Below are positions 26,635-40,441 of a stretch of 64,000 nt of DNA, piece after piece. Source of the stretch: Linnemannia hyalina (Eukaryota; Mortierellomycota; Mortierellomycetes; Mortierellales; Mortierellaceae). The DNA is taken from contig JAHRHY010000013.1 in the NCBI GenBank assembly GCA_019671135.1, positions 434,001-498,000 on the forward strand. Reading direction: 5' to 3'. The notes under the pieces were generated by a model that ran no database searches, was not told the origin of the DNA, and saw nothing but the letters and a program-made list of their open reading frames with translations. A program made the translations under genes and the position numbers. Every line of letters starts with the position of its first letter. Within the stretch, counting starts at the first letter, position 1.

Positions 26635-29600
26635 ATGGCTGCTCCGTACGCCTCAGGGGCGATTTGGAAAACATTCATCCAACAACCCGCCATCGTCGTC
26701 CTCGAAACCTTACTCTCCCAGGTCCAAGAGGTTCGCGACACCGAGAACCCAACCTTCGAAATTCCCACCATCAAGGTCTACAAGGACTGTTTCCATCCCG
26801 ATCAACGAGAGCAAACGTCGGCGATGCTCGGTGTTGACTTTTCAACAGTCTCGGACTCTCCTTCATCCACCTCGTTGTTGTCGATTTCTTCGAGCCAAGC
26901 AGACTTTATGGTCATGACAGTACTGCAGTATAGTATCTTGTCTCTCTTTGCTGGCCAGCCTGAGGATACTGACCAGCGTGAACTTGTCATCGAGATGCTT
27001 GTCAAGGTATGTGTCACAGATATCGAGCAAATGAATGAGCAATGTTGACTCGTTACACGAAACAAGCCTTTTGGTGTTATGTTTTTGTTTCTCTCTAATT
27101 ACTGATTTTAGACTCGAAGAAAATTATTCTGCGTGAATGCATCATCATCATCATCCAATATGAAGCACTGACCAGCCACCCTCTTCTCCCTCCTTCCCTT
27201 ATTTTTTTTTTCCTTCTCTGCCTCTCTTTTCTCAATTAAATAGAGCCTGTCGCCTGAGGAGATCAACGGACAACTGTTTGGCAATGACAACAACGCACTC
27301 CATCTGGCAGCCTTTCTCCGCATGGAGTCAACTCTCCACGTCCTCATAGCCTACGGAGGCAACCCCCTCGTTCCCAATGGCCGTGGTCTCTCAGCCTTCG
27401 ATATCTTGTTCGAAGTCACCCCTGCAGGTCTTACCCCACCTACCAGCATCCGCTCCCATCGTGCTTCCTACCCTTCTTGTTCATTCAAGGAAAATGTAGA
27501 ACCAGCCACCACAACTCTCACCCGTATTGCTTCCCTTGCCACTGCCATGAATGCCCGCCCCTCGGAAGGACCACACCTTGCTTTTCAGCCTCTTTCTTCG
27601 ACTACTACTGTACCTCCGGTTAACGAGCATGTCCTACATAACGAGGGCCAGGGCGAGGATGAGGCCGACCATAATAAAGCAACACCAGTCCGCATCACGG
27701 CAGAGTGCGATGTTGTAGGTGACAACAACTCGCTCGAGCTGAATCTGGACAACGGACCCCAAGTCTTTCAACAGACTGACCACTGCATCGAGGACTCGTT
27801 GGACGATGACCTTCCTTCCAGGGATGCTCTTGGGAGGTCGATTGTTTGTGACAACAAATCCGCCTTTGCAGATGGTTACGACCATGACGATCTGGATAGC
27901 TACGGTCGAAGCAACACCGCGCACCTTGTGGAGAAGGATGCCCAGGACACGGACCCTTATTACTTTCACCGGAGCGAGCAGGAGCTCCAATTCCTGCAGG
28001 ATCAATTAGAATTGGATGAGTTCGAAAGGCAGAAATCACAGCTTCATGAGGACCTTACCTGCTTCCTCCGAATCCGACCAGGTAAACCTAACCTGACTGC
28101 GAGCGGCGCACGCTTGATCTCGATCCTCAAAAACCGCCAAGCCTGGAGACCGGAACAGCTGTTTATTGAGCATGCTCAGTCCTTTGAAGCTTACGAGGAC
28201 TACACCGAGCGCCTTCAACTCCAACGCAAGCCTGATGTCTCTCATGAGGACAATTCACGCCACCAACTCGCGCACGAGAAGTCTGTCCAGTGGAACAACA
28301 TCAAGCAAGTCCGCGAGTACCAGCGCCACATGAACTGCCAGCTAGAGGTGGACGATTGGGATGGCTTACTCGTATATGAGCCCTATGATGAACCTGTCGA
28401 GGATAGCTTCGTGCCCACAGCGTCGCCCTATGACATTGTCCGGCCTGTAACGCCTGTTCGCCCTAGGAGCCATGCCCCTAGCATGGGCTTCAACAACAGC
28501 TCTCTCAACCTGTCAGGTGACATGGGCAGAGCCTCCTCTCCTCTGCCACATAGTTATTCTCGCCCTCTCCCGGAAATCCCACAGTCTGCAAAGTCGTCCT
28601 TCTTTGGATACCGCAAGGGAACCCCACCTCCTTCCTCTTTCTTGTCCAAAGCGAAATCGACCCTTGCAACAACAGCATCTTCTTTCACTAACCAAGACGA
28701 CGAGCAAGCCAAATCGTCTTCGTCAAGACCCTTCTCCAAGCGACTCTCAGCTTCCTCGCTGCCCTGGAACTCCAAGCGCCCTGGCTCCCCTTTCGCAAGG
28801 ATATCGTTCTCGTCCAACGACATTGAGCTTCAATCGCCTTCAGTTGCCTCTTCATCTGAGGGAGGCCTTGCGGAAACTACGTTCGTGCTTGGACAACGAG
28901 ACTCAACAGAGGTCGCTCCTCCCTTGGCTATGGACTCGTCCCAGTGGGTCCCTAGGATGCTCCGCAACCTCACCTCGCCTCCGAACTCCCTTTCCAAAGC
29001 AAGGAGCCGCGGTAGCTTGGACTCTTCGCAAACGACTCCAAGGACCCAGACTGTGCAGGAGATGCTTCTTCAAGCAGCACCGTTCTCCATCAGTTCAGAC
29101 ATGTCGCTCCACGGTGAACGTCCTACCATCGTTGACTACGATACCATCTTTCCTGGATCCGTCTCGTCCCCGTCCGTGACATCAACCACTGTAGCGACGC
29201 CGAAGATGCTTGCGCAGTTGCGATCGGCTTTGAAAGAAAGATTCAGTACCCCATCCCTCCCGCATCGCGCGCCCTCACCTACTCCTACGCGTTGCGTGTC
29301 GACGCCACGAAGCACCCCGCCGATTCCCTTGACCCGGTCTCTCTCTGAGCCCTCCAGCTCAAACGCGAGTACCAGCCTGTTTTGCGGATTGTCGGAATTC
29401 CCTGCGCGCGAGTTCCCACTTGATCAGCGCAACAATAACTCTAGTGTCATGACTGACGCAGGTGTCGCTGTTGAAGAAGCACATGAGGGAAACAAGGCTT
29501 TGACCTCACTACATCAACGTCAACCTTCAGCCTCGACCATCTCGAGTGATCAAGTGGACAACATCCGTGCGCACATCCCTCGTGTCACATCACCGCTCGC

Positions 29601-32600
29601 CAAAGTCACTTATTCCAGATCTACGACCCGCTCGCCACAGCTGTACCCTCCTACCCCGCAAGGCTCCGGATCCAACTCAGATGAAGCAGATAATGAGACA
29701 GCTGAAGACGTTCAAAATTGTCTTTCGACTCTCGGAGCAAGAGCAGCCAGTCCTTTACCTCAAGGGCATTCTCAGTCTGCGTTCCAGTCGACTCACCGCC
29801 GCCTGTCTCTAGCTGGTGTTGCAAATCAATTACTGAGCAACATCGACTCGACAGCTCCTACGCCCCCCATGCCGACAACAGATATTAAGGAGGATCCCAA
29901 CCTACCCGCTCTGCCTGAACGGCCTCCCAGTCGATTTGATTCTAGTTCATCTTCGTCATCGCTATTGTCGCCGTGGTCAAATGCCCAGACCAAGAACACG
30001 GAAGGTTTCACCACCGCGGCTTTTTCACAACACTGCATGACTAGCGAAACGTCAGTAGCAAAACAAGCCAACTGGACGAAACGCAAAGAGGTTGTTCTAG
30101 TTCACCCTCCTCGGACATCTTCCCTGCCGTCCGGCCCAGTGTCTGCTGTCGCATTGCCACTGGAACAATACCAGGAGCCGGCCTCTGCTGTTGAGGAAGT
30201 GACTACAGAGGTGGCCCCAGTTTGTGGTGTTGACGACAGAGCTGAGGCTGAGATTGTGGAGGTTCTTGATGCCAGCGTCTTTTTGGACGCAGTGTCTGCG
30301 CCTGCTACCCTTGTCTCTCTTCTCGCCGCCGTATTCCCCCTTCAGCCAATGGTAAGTCACCTCATGTCTTGCGTGCGCTTGGGCTACTTTTTCTTGCGTT
30401 GTTCTTTTCAGAAAAAGGAAAACATCACTAACATACTATTGCTATCTTGAATTCGTTAGGACTCTCGTACCAAGCACTTTCAAAACATGCGTGTCAAGTC
30501 GACAGAGCTTGCTTCCAGGGAAAAGCCGCAGTACGTTCTCCCCGAGCTGTTTTTTACTGCTGACGGTCCAGAAAAAATGGAGTACATTCATGGCGTCACA
30601 CATACCACCTCCCCTGTTCTTATTACTGATCCCCAGGGCGACAGCATGAGCTCTTTTATGGGAGCAGCATTGGTAAACATCCAAGGCATAAGTCATGGTC
30701 TTGAGGTAAGTTCTTGCTTGTTTCCGCGCGCTTTTTTTTTGACGTTTTCTTTTTTATTCGTCCAACATACCACTAATCATTACCCCCCTTTTTTCTTGAA
30801 TTTTGTCACACAGGTCCAGAAGTACAATTTGCGTCAATCGACTGTTGTCGAGCGGTTCTCAGATGTCGACCAGCCCTCATTGGCATTGTCTTTGCCAGAG
30901 ACCCCATCTCTTCAGCCCATCTATCAAGAGCGATATGCCAGTCTTTGGATGGATGTTGGCGAGTTTGAATCTCGACCTCGACGATTGACTCTCTCCAACT
31001 GTGACTCTCCTTCTACTATTCAGACAGGAGTTCTGTACATGCGATGTAAGTGTTTTCACTGCTCTTGTTATACTGTGGTGCACTGACCCTTTATTTCAGG
31101 CACTCATACTTCTTTTGCTTTCTTTTTTCCCTCTTGTTGCCGATAGTCAAGAAGGTGTGCAACTTCTCGCTTCCGCTGCCAGGGGAGAACATGATGGTGT
31201 CGATCCGGATCGACACCGGATATGAGAAAGTCGACACGGACTATGTCCCCCTCGAGGATATCGACATGATCATCAACCAAGAGTTCTGCCTGTAAGTTTT
31301 CATCTCCTTCATTCTTCACCTCTCCGTACATTGCAAAAAATTTCGTGTTCTGACCTCTCCTTTCTTTTTTGTTGTCTTGCTAAACCTCTCCTATTAGACC
31401 TGTGTGCCCTGGACTGGCGATTACTATCACGTTGCATTTGATGCAGGCTCCACATCTCCAGCCAAGATACCACCAGCAGCACATCTTGCCCCCCATCGCT
31501 ACGTACTCTTTGCCCTCACGTGCGAATGGCGGCAACAGCAGCAGCGCAGCCTACACTCTCCATGATGTCCCCTTGGATCGTCCCCCTTCTGCATCACCAT
31601 ACATGCAGAAGTCTCTGCCTGCGCTCCCCTCACACCAGCAACAATATCACCAGCAGCAGCAGGAGAGACTTCGCGCACCCACCTCAGGAAGCGTATTCAG
31701 TTCGATCGGGAAAAAATCGCTCCTGTCGTCCCTATTCAACAAGCGCTCTCAGCCATCTTCGCCATCATCGTCGGTCTTTGGGGCCGCCAGTTTTGGCATC
31801 TTTAACGCATCTTCGACTTCGCGACCTGGGACCCCAGGGTGGCAACAACCTTCATCTCCTCAGGTGCTCTTGAATGAGGATTCTCCACTGCATGGTACTG
31901 GAGAAAGATCCACGTCGTTATTTGACGCTATCGGTCACCGATCGAACCGTGCGGTTCTCTCAGCTCCCAACGCCATCTCAGTCCCCTGGGACAACAACAA
32001 CTCTTCACCCTCAACAACCATCGAGCGATCTTCGGTTCTTTCGTCTCTCTCAGTTGCCTCGAGAAAGAGTCCTTCAACATCACCGCACGCTCGCTTCTTG
32101 CAGCATTCGGGATCCACGTTGTCAACTTCTACATCGGCTTCGACATCAACTTCCGAGTCGTCCTTGTCCACCCCGCCTTCTTCTTGTGGCTCGCCTGATG
32201 ACATGGCTGAGAGTGAAAAGAAGACTAGAAGCGGTAGCGGCACGATTGCGAAATGGACAAAGGGGTTCCTCAATCCTCGCAAGAAGAATCATTCGCAGTC
32301 CAAACAGCAAGAGTCACAACCGCGATTGCCTTCCAGATCAGCGACATTAATGCTGCCTTCTCCAAGTACGACAACAAACAGTATACAACAACAGCTTCCG
32401 GTGGATCAGGAGCAGTGGCTGGCGTATTGGAAGGAGTTGGGCGAGCAGCATAGGCGAGGCTCGAATGGATCCATCACTACTGGTCGATCTTTCTCTCCTC
32501 GGACTTCTTCTTTTTCGAACGTGGTGGCCAGTCATACCTCCACCGACACGGCTCCTTTCTCGACTGCTTCCTCCTTGCCCTTTTCGACCCAAGAATCGTC

Positions 32601-32608
32601 AGATGTCA

Positions 32609-32680
<72 letters not shown>

Positions 32681-33855
32681 GCGTCAACAACAGCGACAAC
32701 AATAACTACAACACGAAACCTACCGACACCTCCATCAACAACACACCAGTCCCCTTCCTCCCACAACTGACCCAAGCCCGAATCCGCGCTACAGAATCCC
32801 CACTCGAAATCCTCTCACGCCACATCTTGTTTGACGACGAACTGTGTATTTCCAGGACCGGGATTGTCTTTGACGAGATCCGGGCAGCTTGTACGAACCA
32901 AATTGTTAATATCGAGTTCCAGACCGTCAACAACTGGATTGATTTGAATGATTATTCGAGGGTCGGTGGGCAGCTTGGAAGGGAATCGCCTTCGGTGGGG
33001 ATGGGTGCTAAGGATATCGACAGGTGTTCCACCCCTGCGCTCACCAGTGGCCACACTGGCGAGCGTAGTGATAATAATGATAACGATCATAATGCCGACG
33101 CGGACGAGGACGACGAAGAGGATGAAGAAGGCGGGGAGGCGAGGTCGTTAGGTCGAGATGTGATGGTGGCGAATATACAAACAACGGTCTGTTTCATCCC
33201 AGGACCGGAGATGGACCCCGAGGACGCGATCTACGAAGACCAGCAGGCCCTCCCATCCGAGCCTCAGAATCTGGTCGACTGTCATATGGGTCTCAAGTAT
33301 TTTCATTGGCAGGATAGAGTCTCTTTCCGTGGGGCCTTGTTTTATTCGACTGGGAATCTGCAACAGCAACGATGGAGGGAGGGAAGGTTCTGTATTGTTG
33401 GGTCTGTTCTATGGCAGTGCCGTCCTCCTACTCCCCCTCACGGCAGCACCAGTCAGAATCGTCATGGTCAAGATGAGCAGCATGAGGAGAAGTGGAGGTG
33501 TCTAGATCTGTCGTTCGTGCACGGGATCGAGACCAGTCTCGGATACTTCAACACCCGAGCTCGTTACCTCGAGACCGTCGACATCGACCACCACAGCAAC
33601 AACGCCAACGAGCATAGGGTCAGCACCAGCCGCGTGAGAGACGTGAGTGAAGACTACTACCCAGTCAGGAACGGGTTCCGCCTCTGCATGGCCGACGAGA
33701 ACTCGAGCGGGAATCAGAGGACGGTGTTTGATATGGAGTTCTATGCAGAGACGGCGGATTTGGGACAGAGGTGGGTCTCTGCATTGGTGGAGGCTTGTCG
33801 TGAGCGACCTCCTGCTCCTTACTGGATGGCGTCCACGACAACGACGACTGCTTGA
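26635..33855 (+). CDS. Large ankyrin-repeat, anillin-like and PH-domain protein (Bud4-like)
   Basis: Exons 26635-27006, 27244-30351, 30460-30705, 30814-31045, 31147-31291, 31398-33855 give 2186 residues with phase kept throughout. The N-terminus has an ankyrin-type unit (residues about 125-175: NDNNALHLAAFLRMESTLHV, then AYGGNPLVPNGRGLSAFDIL). A long Ser/Pro-rich middle contains polybasic and SH3-like Pro stretches. Residues about 1165-1395 include GVLYMRFKKVCNFSLPLPGE, SIRIDTGYEKVDT and INQEFCL, then AITITLHLM, matching the C2-like core of the anillin/Bud4/Int1 family. A further low-complexity region with an Asn/Ile repeat follows. A C-terminal PH domain (about 1992-2175) starts GLKYFHWQDRVSFRGALFY and ends with RWVSALVEACRERP. 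Bud4/anillin proteins organise septins at the bud neck or septum, and that role is inferred here. Ankyrin at the N-terminus is not typical of Bud4. Confidence 0.8.
32608..32690 (+). repeat. 12-base tandem repeat (AACATCAACAAC) encoding Asn/Ile
   Basis: About six or seven copies of a 12-base unit inside the last exon of the Bud4-like gene, encoding an Asn-Asn-Ile-Asn pattern. In-frame unit length means copy-number change would not break the frame. Confidence 0.9.
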
Positions 33856-35646
33856 GCGACTCTAGAAGGAGAGAAGGACAAATGATCAAAGTCATATAAA
33901 GAAATTGGTTCTAACAAAGCAAACGAATCATGGTCCATTGTTGCAACGTCCCATGGGTCTCTCACTTGAATTTTTTCAATATCCCCATCATCCTCCTCCC
34001 TCTTCTTCTCTTTCCCAATCCCTTTTTTCTCCCCTCATTCCCACACACACTCGCTCACACACTCTCTTTCTCCTTGAAGCGCGCACGATCGGGATACATA
34101 TGACGTACAAGAAAGAAAAATCCCTAATCAGTAAAACGGATACGCGACCAGGTTACAGGTGTTTCTAATCTTTTTAATCAGTGTGTAGTATCGTAACCAT
34201 AATGGGGCGATTACTCAAGAACAAAGGGGGCGGGGAGAGCGTGGGAGCTGGGAAACGAGGAGTGCAAAGAAGGCAAGGAAGGAAGGAAGGAAGGAAGGAA
34301 AGAAAGAAAGAAAGAAGGAAAAAAAAGAAAATAGAGTCAACGCGCACCACACATACGATCAATACCTGAGGATCATCCATGCTTGTTTGACCAAAGTTTA
34401 TCACGTGCGCACTGACCAAGGAGGAAGACAGTAAGAAGTGATTCGTGCGTTTGTGTTTGGGCGAAGTGGTGTGTGCACGAGGTTGGTTATAGATTGCGTT
34501 GAATTGGCTAATCTGGTACCTTGGGTGCTGGCGTCCAGATAGTGCACGATGCCGTCAGCATTATCCTTTCTTCTCTTCCTTCTCCCATCCACTTCTGTGT
34601 TTCTCATCTGTGTATCTTTTTTTTTATTCTTTATTCTTACATTTGTATGCTCCAGCTGTTTCAAAATTGAATGGATGGAGAGTATGAGGAAATGAAGGGT
34701 GATTTGATATTGCGCATGAATGTGCCACCCATGAATATGCGAAATGGCTTGTTCTGCACATAAGCGTACGTATGTCGAGAGGACACAACGGGAACAGGAC
34801 GCACCCGTGGAGTGGAAGAAAAGGAGGGGTACATAATGAGATCACGCTGGACAAACAGGCCATAGCTCGGGGTCATTGTCAGATGCAGGAGTGCAAGTTG
34901 TGAAGACCAAAAAATGAAGATCCTGTAATTCAAGGGATGGATATAGGAAAGGGAAGAGGAAAGCAAAAGAGGGCAAAGCACGAGTACTGGTAGACATTCA
35001 GTCGTTTGGTTATTATCATTGGTCAGTGGATGGTGGTGTTTCTCGTTCTTCTTACTCTCTTGTTTGTATTCTACATGTTGTCCTGACCATGGAGTGGCAA
35101 TGGTGTGCTCACCTATTATTCTATGTTGCATCCCCCTCTTTTTCGTTCGCCCCTTTCAATGCGGAGGTCAAGGAAGAAGAGGTGAGCGTGTGATCACACA
35201 CATACATAAACGCATGTTGAGAGCAGCGAGCAGACACATAGAGAAAGCAGACAAACAGCCAGCATGACATGCATGCCCTCACTCTTCCAAGCAAATTTGT
35301 CACTCGAAGGGACATGGCTGATCAAAGGGATATATTTTTTTTTTCTTTTTTTTGTGAATCGTATTGTCTCACCGATCCTTATTTTTATTCTTTTCTCTCC
35401 GAGTTGACATCTTCCTCTCTCTTTACTCCATCTGTCTTTTCCCTACCTCGCTGTCTTCACAATCCCTTCCACCATCCTCACGCAACCCTCACACTCGTTC
35501 CCTCCACTCTCCTTCTTACTCACTTCGCAATCAGCACTTGACTTTTCGAGGAGGTTCTCTCATCTTTAGTCGACACCTACTTCATCCTCCGCACATCTCC
35601 TTCACGCCACTCTCTTTACTCCACACACCAGCAGCAAACATACAAC
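33856..35646. other. Intergenic region
   Basis: 1.8 kb without a supported gene. Holds a GGAA/GAAA microsatellite (34274-34320) and a CT-rich leader from about 35340 to the BTB gene start. Confidence 0.5.
34274..34320 (+). repeat. GGAA/GAAA microsatellite
   Basis: Run of AAGG units followed by AAAG units, an uninterrupted tetranucleotide repeat in non-coding sequence. Confidence 0.9.
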
Positions 35647-38282
35647 ATGCCGGTGTACTCAAACCCAGACGCATTGAGTGCAGATTTCCTCAGGCTTGTC
35701 AACTCGCCCGTCGGTGCAGATGTCCGCCTTATCATCGGTACATGCCCACTCTCTTCGTTCCTCTTCTTCCTCTCCTCCTCTTCCTCGTACTTTGTCTTTT
35801 CCACTTTCCTTCGCCATCTTCTCCATCGTCTGTGCGAAGCCTAGGAATGGAATAACACACAGATGAAAACGAAAAGGGGGGGGGTGGGGGGGATTTTCTT
35901 CCACATCTCTTTCTGTTCTATCCCTTTTACAAACATTGACCAAACCATGATGACAACACAGAAACAAACAAACGCTCACACTCTCTTTTATCTTCTCTCT
36001 TTACTTGATGTCATATCTAATAGGAGAAGAAAAGATGGTGATGCACGGACACGCACTGATCCTCCAGACACGCAGCGAGTACTTTGCCCGAGCCCTCACC
36101 ACAGACTGGAAAGAATCCCATCAAGGCAACATCATCCACAAACCCAACATCCTCCCTGCCATATTCCTCCAAATCCTTCAATTCCTCTACACCGGCCGCA
36201 TCGATCTTACCGAAACTACCGTCATGGATCTCATCCGAGCAGCGGACGAACTCTGTCTGGACGATTTGCTTTTTGGATGTGAACGGTTTGCGTTGACGAT
36301 GTTGTGTCGGGACAATGTACTCGAGATGGTCGAATTGGCGAGTCGACATCGATTGGGGCAGTTGAAGACCGAGTGCTTGGACTTTATTGCGGCCAATATT
36401 GAGCATTTGAAGCGTGGACGGGGCATTTGTCAGGTCGACGATGGGATTTTGAAGGATATTTTGGCGATGGATCAGTTGGATTTGGATGAGCTGGAGGTTT
36501 GGAAGATTGCGGTTAGGTGGACGTATTTCCAGCTTGGGTTAGACTGGGAGACATGTCCGTTGGCCGAGTTCCCCAAGGGGACCGGGTGTATTGTTGTCCA
36601 ACCTGTTCCTGACCCCGAAGAGGACAGTACAACTGATTCGCTGTATCAGGATCAACAGAAACAGCTCTTCACCAAGAAGGGCTCCTCAGGGAATGGATCA
36701 CCTGGATCGATATCGTCGTCGTCGTTGTCGGATGACGAGATGGCAGACGCACGTGTACCTCTTGGGGGAACTACAGTCCATCTCTCAACATCACGACAAC
36801 AGGATCTGGACGAAGACGGGTTCCGCCAATCGTCCCATTCAGTCTTTCAACGCAACGACGCCTGCCACAAGATCATCAACCTCCCCATCTCGGTCCACGA
36901 AGACCTCGCTCGCAGGATCTTGCCTCTCCTCTCCTCAATCCGGTTCTTGCGGATCCCCAGCATGGACTTTTTGCGACTCATCGAAGGGACAGGACTCCTA
37001 CCCATGTACCTTTGTGCAAAAGTCTATCGACACCATTCGGTCCCTTCAATGTCGGATCCCTATCAACTTTCACTCCGACGACGAATGGCGTTTTCAACCA
37101 TCCTTAGTAAGGATCATAAAGAGATCTTGTTAGAATGGCTCCAGGCCGCGATCCACGGCGCTCAATCAGGATCGGGAACTGCAGGATATGGATGGCATCG
37201 TTCTAGGAGTACTACCGCCAACAGTTCCATTACTACGACTGTTACTGCGACTTCTCCTCGTAGTGGCACTGTTCCGATTTCATTATCCACTTCACCATCA
37301 TCTTCTTTGCCCAACTCTCTCGCATCTGGAGCAATTCTAGGTAACTCGCCTCCAGCATACTGGTCTCGACCCATGAACAGTAACACCACTAGCACCGCAT
37401 CCCACCGTGTATCATCGCCCGCCGCCACAACCTCTTCCACAACAAACATTTCGAATATGGGCCATCGCTCAACACGCTCCGGAAGCAGCCACTCAACCCT
37501 CTTCCACTCTGGCGCCCTCACCAACATCTCACAATCCCCAACATCACCCACACACGTCCAAAGCCAACTCCCCCTCCCAAAACTAACCCTCCAATACCGG
37601 GCCACCCGCGACGGCTTCGCCGCCCACAACTTCCACATGTCCTGCGACCAACGTGGTCCCACCCTCACCGTCGTCCGCGCCGACAACGGGACCATCTTTG
37701 GAGGGTATAACAGTTCTTCATGGTCGAGTCACCCATCAGGGGTTTATTCCACGTCAAGGGAGAACTTTTTGTTTACTTTGAAGGGTCCCGGACAGTTGAC
37801 GAGAGAGAATACGATGTTTGGGGTGAAGGGGGATGGAAATGCGGCGGCGTATAATAAGGCGGATTGTGGACCTACTTTTGGAGTTGGACATGATCTTTAC
37901 CTTGCTTCGGTAAGCTCCTCTTTTTTTTTTTTTTTTCCTATTCTTTTCTGCTTCTCTTTTTTGCTTTTTCTGTTGTTGTAAGCTAAGCTGTGGTTGTCTA
38001 TGGTGGGAGAGGATGATGGCTCTGAATTTTTTTGACATGCAAGATTTGCTAACCTCCCCTTTTTACTTTACTGCCTCTTGACCTCCCAACTCTCTCTCCC
38101 CCTTTTATTTACTCCTATCTCGAAAACAGAACTGTGATATAACATGCCAGTCGTCATCAACGATGCCCTCATCCTACAACGGTCCAGGTGCATCGACTTC
38201 AGCCCTTGCAGGATCACTCTACTTCCGCGTGCAGGAGTATGAAGTCTTTCTTGTCCAATCATCCGCCACTTCCTCCGCTTAG
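35647..38282 (+). CDS. BTB-BACK-TLDc domain protein
   Basis: Exons 35647-35737, 36024-37909, 38130-38282 give 709 residues. The BTB/POZ domain spans about residues 8-125: SADFLRLVNSPVGADVRLII is split by the first intron, then VMHGHALILQTRSEYFARAL and ILQFLYTGRIDL. A BACK-like helical region follows (about 125-200: LASRHRLGQLKTECLDFIA, LDLDELEVWKIAVRW). A Ser-rich linker separates this from a second helical part (about 300-400, FLRLIEGTGLLPMYLCAKVY). A TLDc domain occupies about 550-705: YRATRDGFAAHNFHMSCDQR, TIFGGYNSSSWSS and AGSLYFRVQEYEVFLVQ, the last part from exon 3. TLDc proteins are linked to oxidative-stress resistance and V-ATPase regulation, and BTB domains to dimerisation or cullin-3. 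The combination suggests a cullin-3 adaptor or V-ATPase-linked factor (inference). Confidence 0.9.
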
Positions 38283-38573
38283 ATCGTCTTGACTTCTAAC
38301 CATAGCACAACATACAAAATGTACAAACAGAACACAAGTTTTTGACGTGTGAGAGAAAGATGTGAGAGGTGCACTACAAACTTTTATCTAGGCTAAAAAA
38401 AAAAGGCAAGTAATTTTTTTTTTGGAGGGGGTTCATTGCGTATTCACAACGGAAACGAAGGGAAAAAAAGAAGAAAGAAAGGCGATACATACGGAAAAGT
38501 TAAAAAAAAAAAAAAAAAACAACAAACAAATACTAAAGAAACAGAAAGGAAGTGACAAATCAAGAAGCTATGT

Positions 38574-40441
38574 TCAACTCGTGTGGTTGTTGTCGTTCGA
38601 GGGTGGCGTCTGCCCGTTACCGCCCTGAGAACCATCCGAACCATCATTGTCTTTGCCATTGGTGTTGCTTGGATTCGTCGACAAAGGAATATGTTGATTG
38701 CTGTTATGGCTGCCATTGGCGCTGTGGAGGAGGTTGTTCGAGAAGGTTGGATCGTCCTGGGCTTCGATCTTCAAGATCCCATTCGTGGGAGCGCCACCCG
38801 TCACTGCAACATTAGGATCGTACAACCCCGTTGGTCCCCCAGCATAGAGGTTATGTTGTTGGTGAGTCCCGTATGCGTCAGGCTGATACCGCTGAGGGTC
38901 CTGTGGATGGAAATGCTGTTGGTGGTGTTGTTGATGCTGGTGGTGTTGCTGCAGTTCATGATGTTGCTGGAGAACAGATGCATGCATCTGGTACTGCTGC
39001 TGCTGAGGGTCAAGTTGCCCAGGCTGGTGAGGAACCACATGGTGCTGGAGCGGCATGGTCATCTGTCCATCCTGAGGACTCTGTCCATGATGTTGCTGCT
39101 GAGGAGGGTGATGTGGCGGTTGCTGTTGTTGTGGCTGCTGCTGCTGCTGCTGGGGTTGCTGCTGAGGTTGCTGTTGGGGTTGCTGCTGGGGCTGCTGAGG
39201 ATTCGGTTGTTGTTGAGCTTGTTGACGCTGGATTTGAATCTGCTGCTGGATGAACGCCTGTTGCTGCTGTGGGGTGTGTTGGTGGTGGGCCAAGTGCATA
39301 TCACCACCAAGGGGTCCAACTCCTCCCTGTGCCTCAAACTCTGCCTGAAGCCGGTCCATCTCTGCAATCTCCTGCGATGTCAAGAAGCGACCTCCTGGGC
39401 CACGGGGGCGACGCATGGCGTGCTTATGACGAGATTCGTGCAAGTATGGCTACCATTTGAAAAGTGGAAAAGAGGAGAAAAAGTGTAAGTATCCTCATAC
39501 GAAAGCAATCTCCATACTTTTTCCTGGGTAGAGATCCACTGTCTGGACGGGGAAATGGCGAAGAGCGTACCTTGCGGATCTTGGCCATGCGGTTCAACTC
39601 CTCCAACTTGGCACGGGCAGCACGGCGCTTCAAGATACGATGATACTAATACCGCAGATGCATATGAGCAGCAAGAATTCATGTGGTTAGCAGATAAGAT
39701 AACAAGGAACAAACAAAAACAAAAAGGCGTTTGCATAAACACACAGAAGAAGAAAAAGTACCTGCTTGGCGTTGACATAGAGAGGCTCCTCGTCGGCAGG
39801 AGCAGCAGGCGCGTGACCCATGGCTCCTTCACCGCCCACCAGCTGAGCAGGTTGACCACCCAGGTCGGGCTGGAATGCTCCTGCATGGTGTTGAGGCTGT
39901 TGCTGGTCCTGGTCGTGTGCCAATCTGGAGTGGGACGAGGTGGGCGAAGATCCTGCAGGGCTTTGTGGGGCCATCATCCCGGGCTTTGAACGTTGGAAGA
40001 ATAGCAAATCGGGAATCAGAGCGTACGGATTAGTAAACTTAAATTGACCTCCCTGTTCTTGTATTCATTATCTTTGTGTTTTCGCCGTTCGGTGGAGGTG
40101 CGAAGAGAAAAAGGACGAAAAGTGGAGTGAGGAAAGAAAAGAAGAAAAAGAGACGTACAAGTGCTTGAAACGACTGCTGGTAACCCTGGTATCTCGACTG
40201 GTCGTCATGCTATTATCATTGGGAAAAAATGATTTAGTGTGGAAACAAAATTGACTACGTCCCGCCTTTCCTTTCACACGGAGAAAAAAATAAATAAATG
40301 TGAAATTAATGAGGTTGGGGGAGGAGGGAGGAGGGAGAAGGTACTTACAGATCCCTGAGGGGGTTGACCGTAGACAAGGCCTGCCTGGTAGTGCTGCTGC
40401 TGGGGCTGTTGCTGTTGCTGGTGGCGGTGGTGATCTTCCAT
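38574..40441 (-). CDS. HAP2: CCAAT-binding transcription factor subunit NF-YA/HAP2
   Basis: Sequence-specific subunit of the nuclear CCAAT-binding complex. Five exons, all phase 0: 40441-40349, 40209-40159, 39983-39762, 39645-39571, 39449-38574, total 438 residues. The subunit-association helix is EPLYVNAKQ (to residue 122) joined across an intron to YHRILKRRAARAKLEELNRM (123-142). The DNA-binding part is PYLHESRHKHAMRRPRGPGG followed by RF (148-169), again right after an intron. These blocks are almost letter-perfect for the family. The N-terminus is Gln/His-rich and the long C-terminal ~260 residues are Gln/Pro/His-rich, a typical activation-type region. The core is divided by two introns, which strongly confirms the splice model. 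It converges with the BTB-TLDc gene, with 291 bases between stops. Confidence 0.95.
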
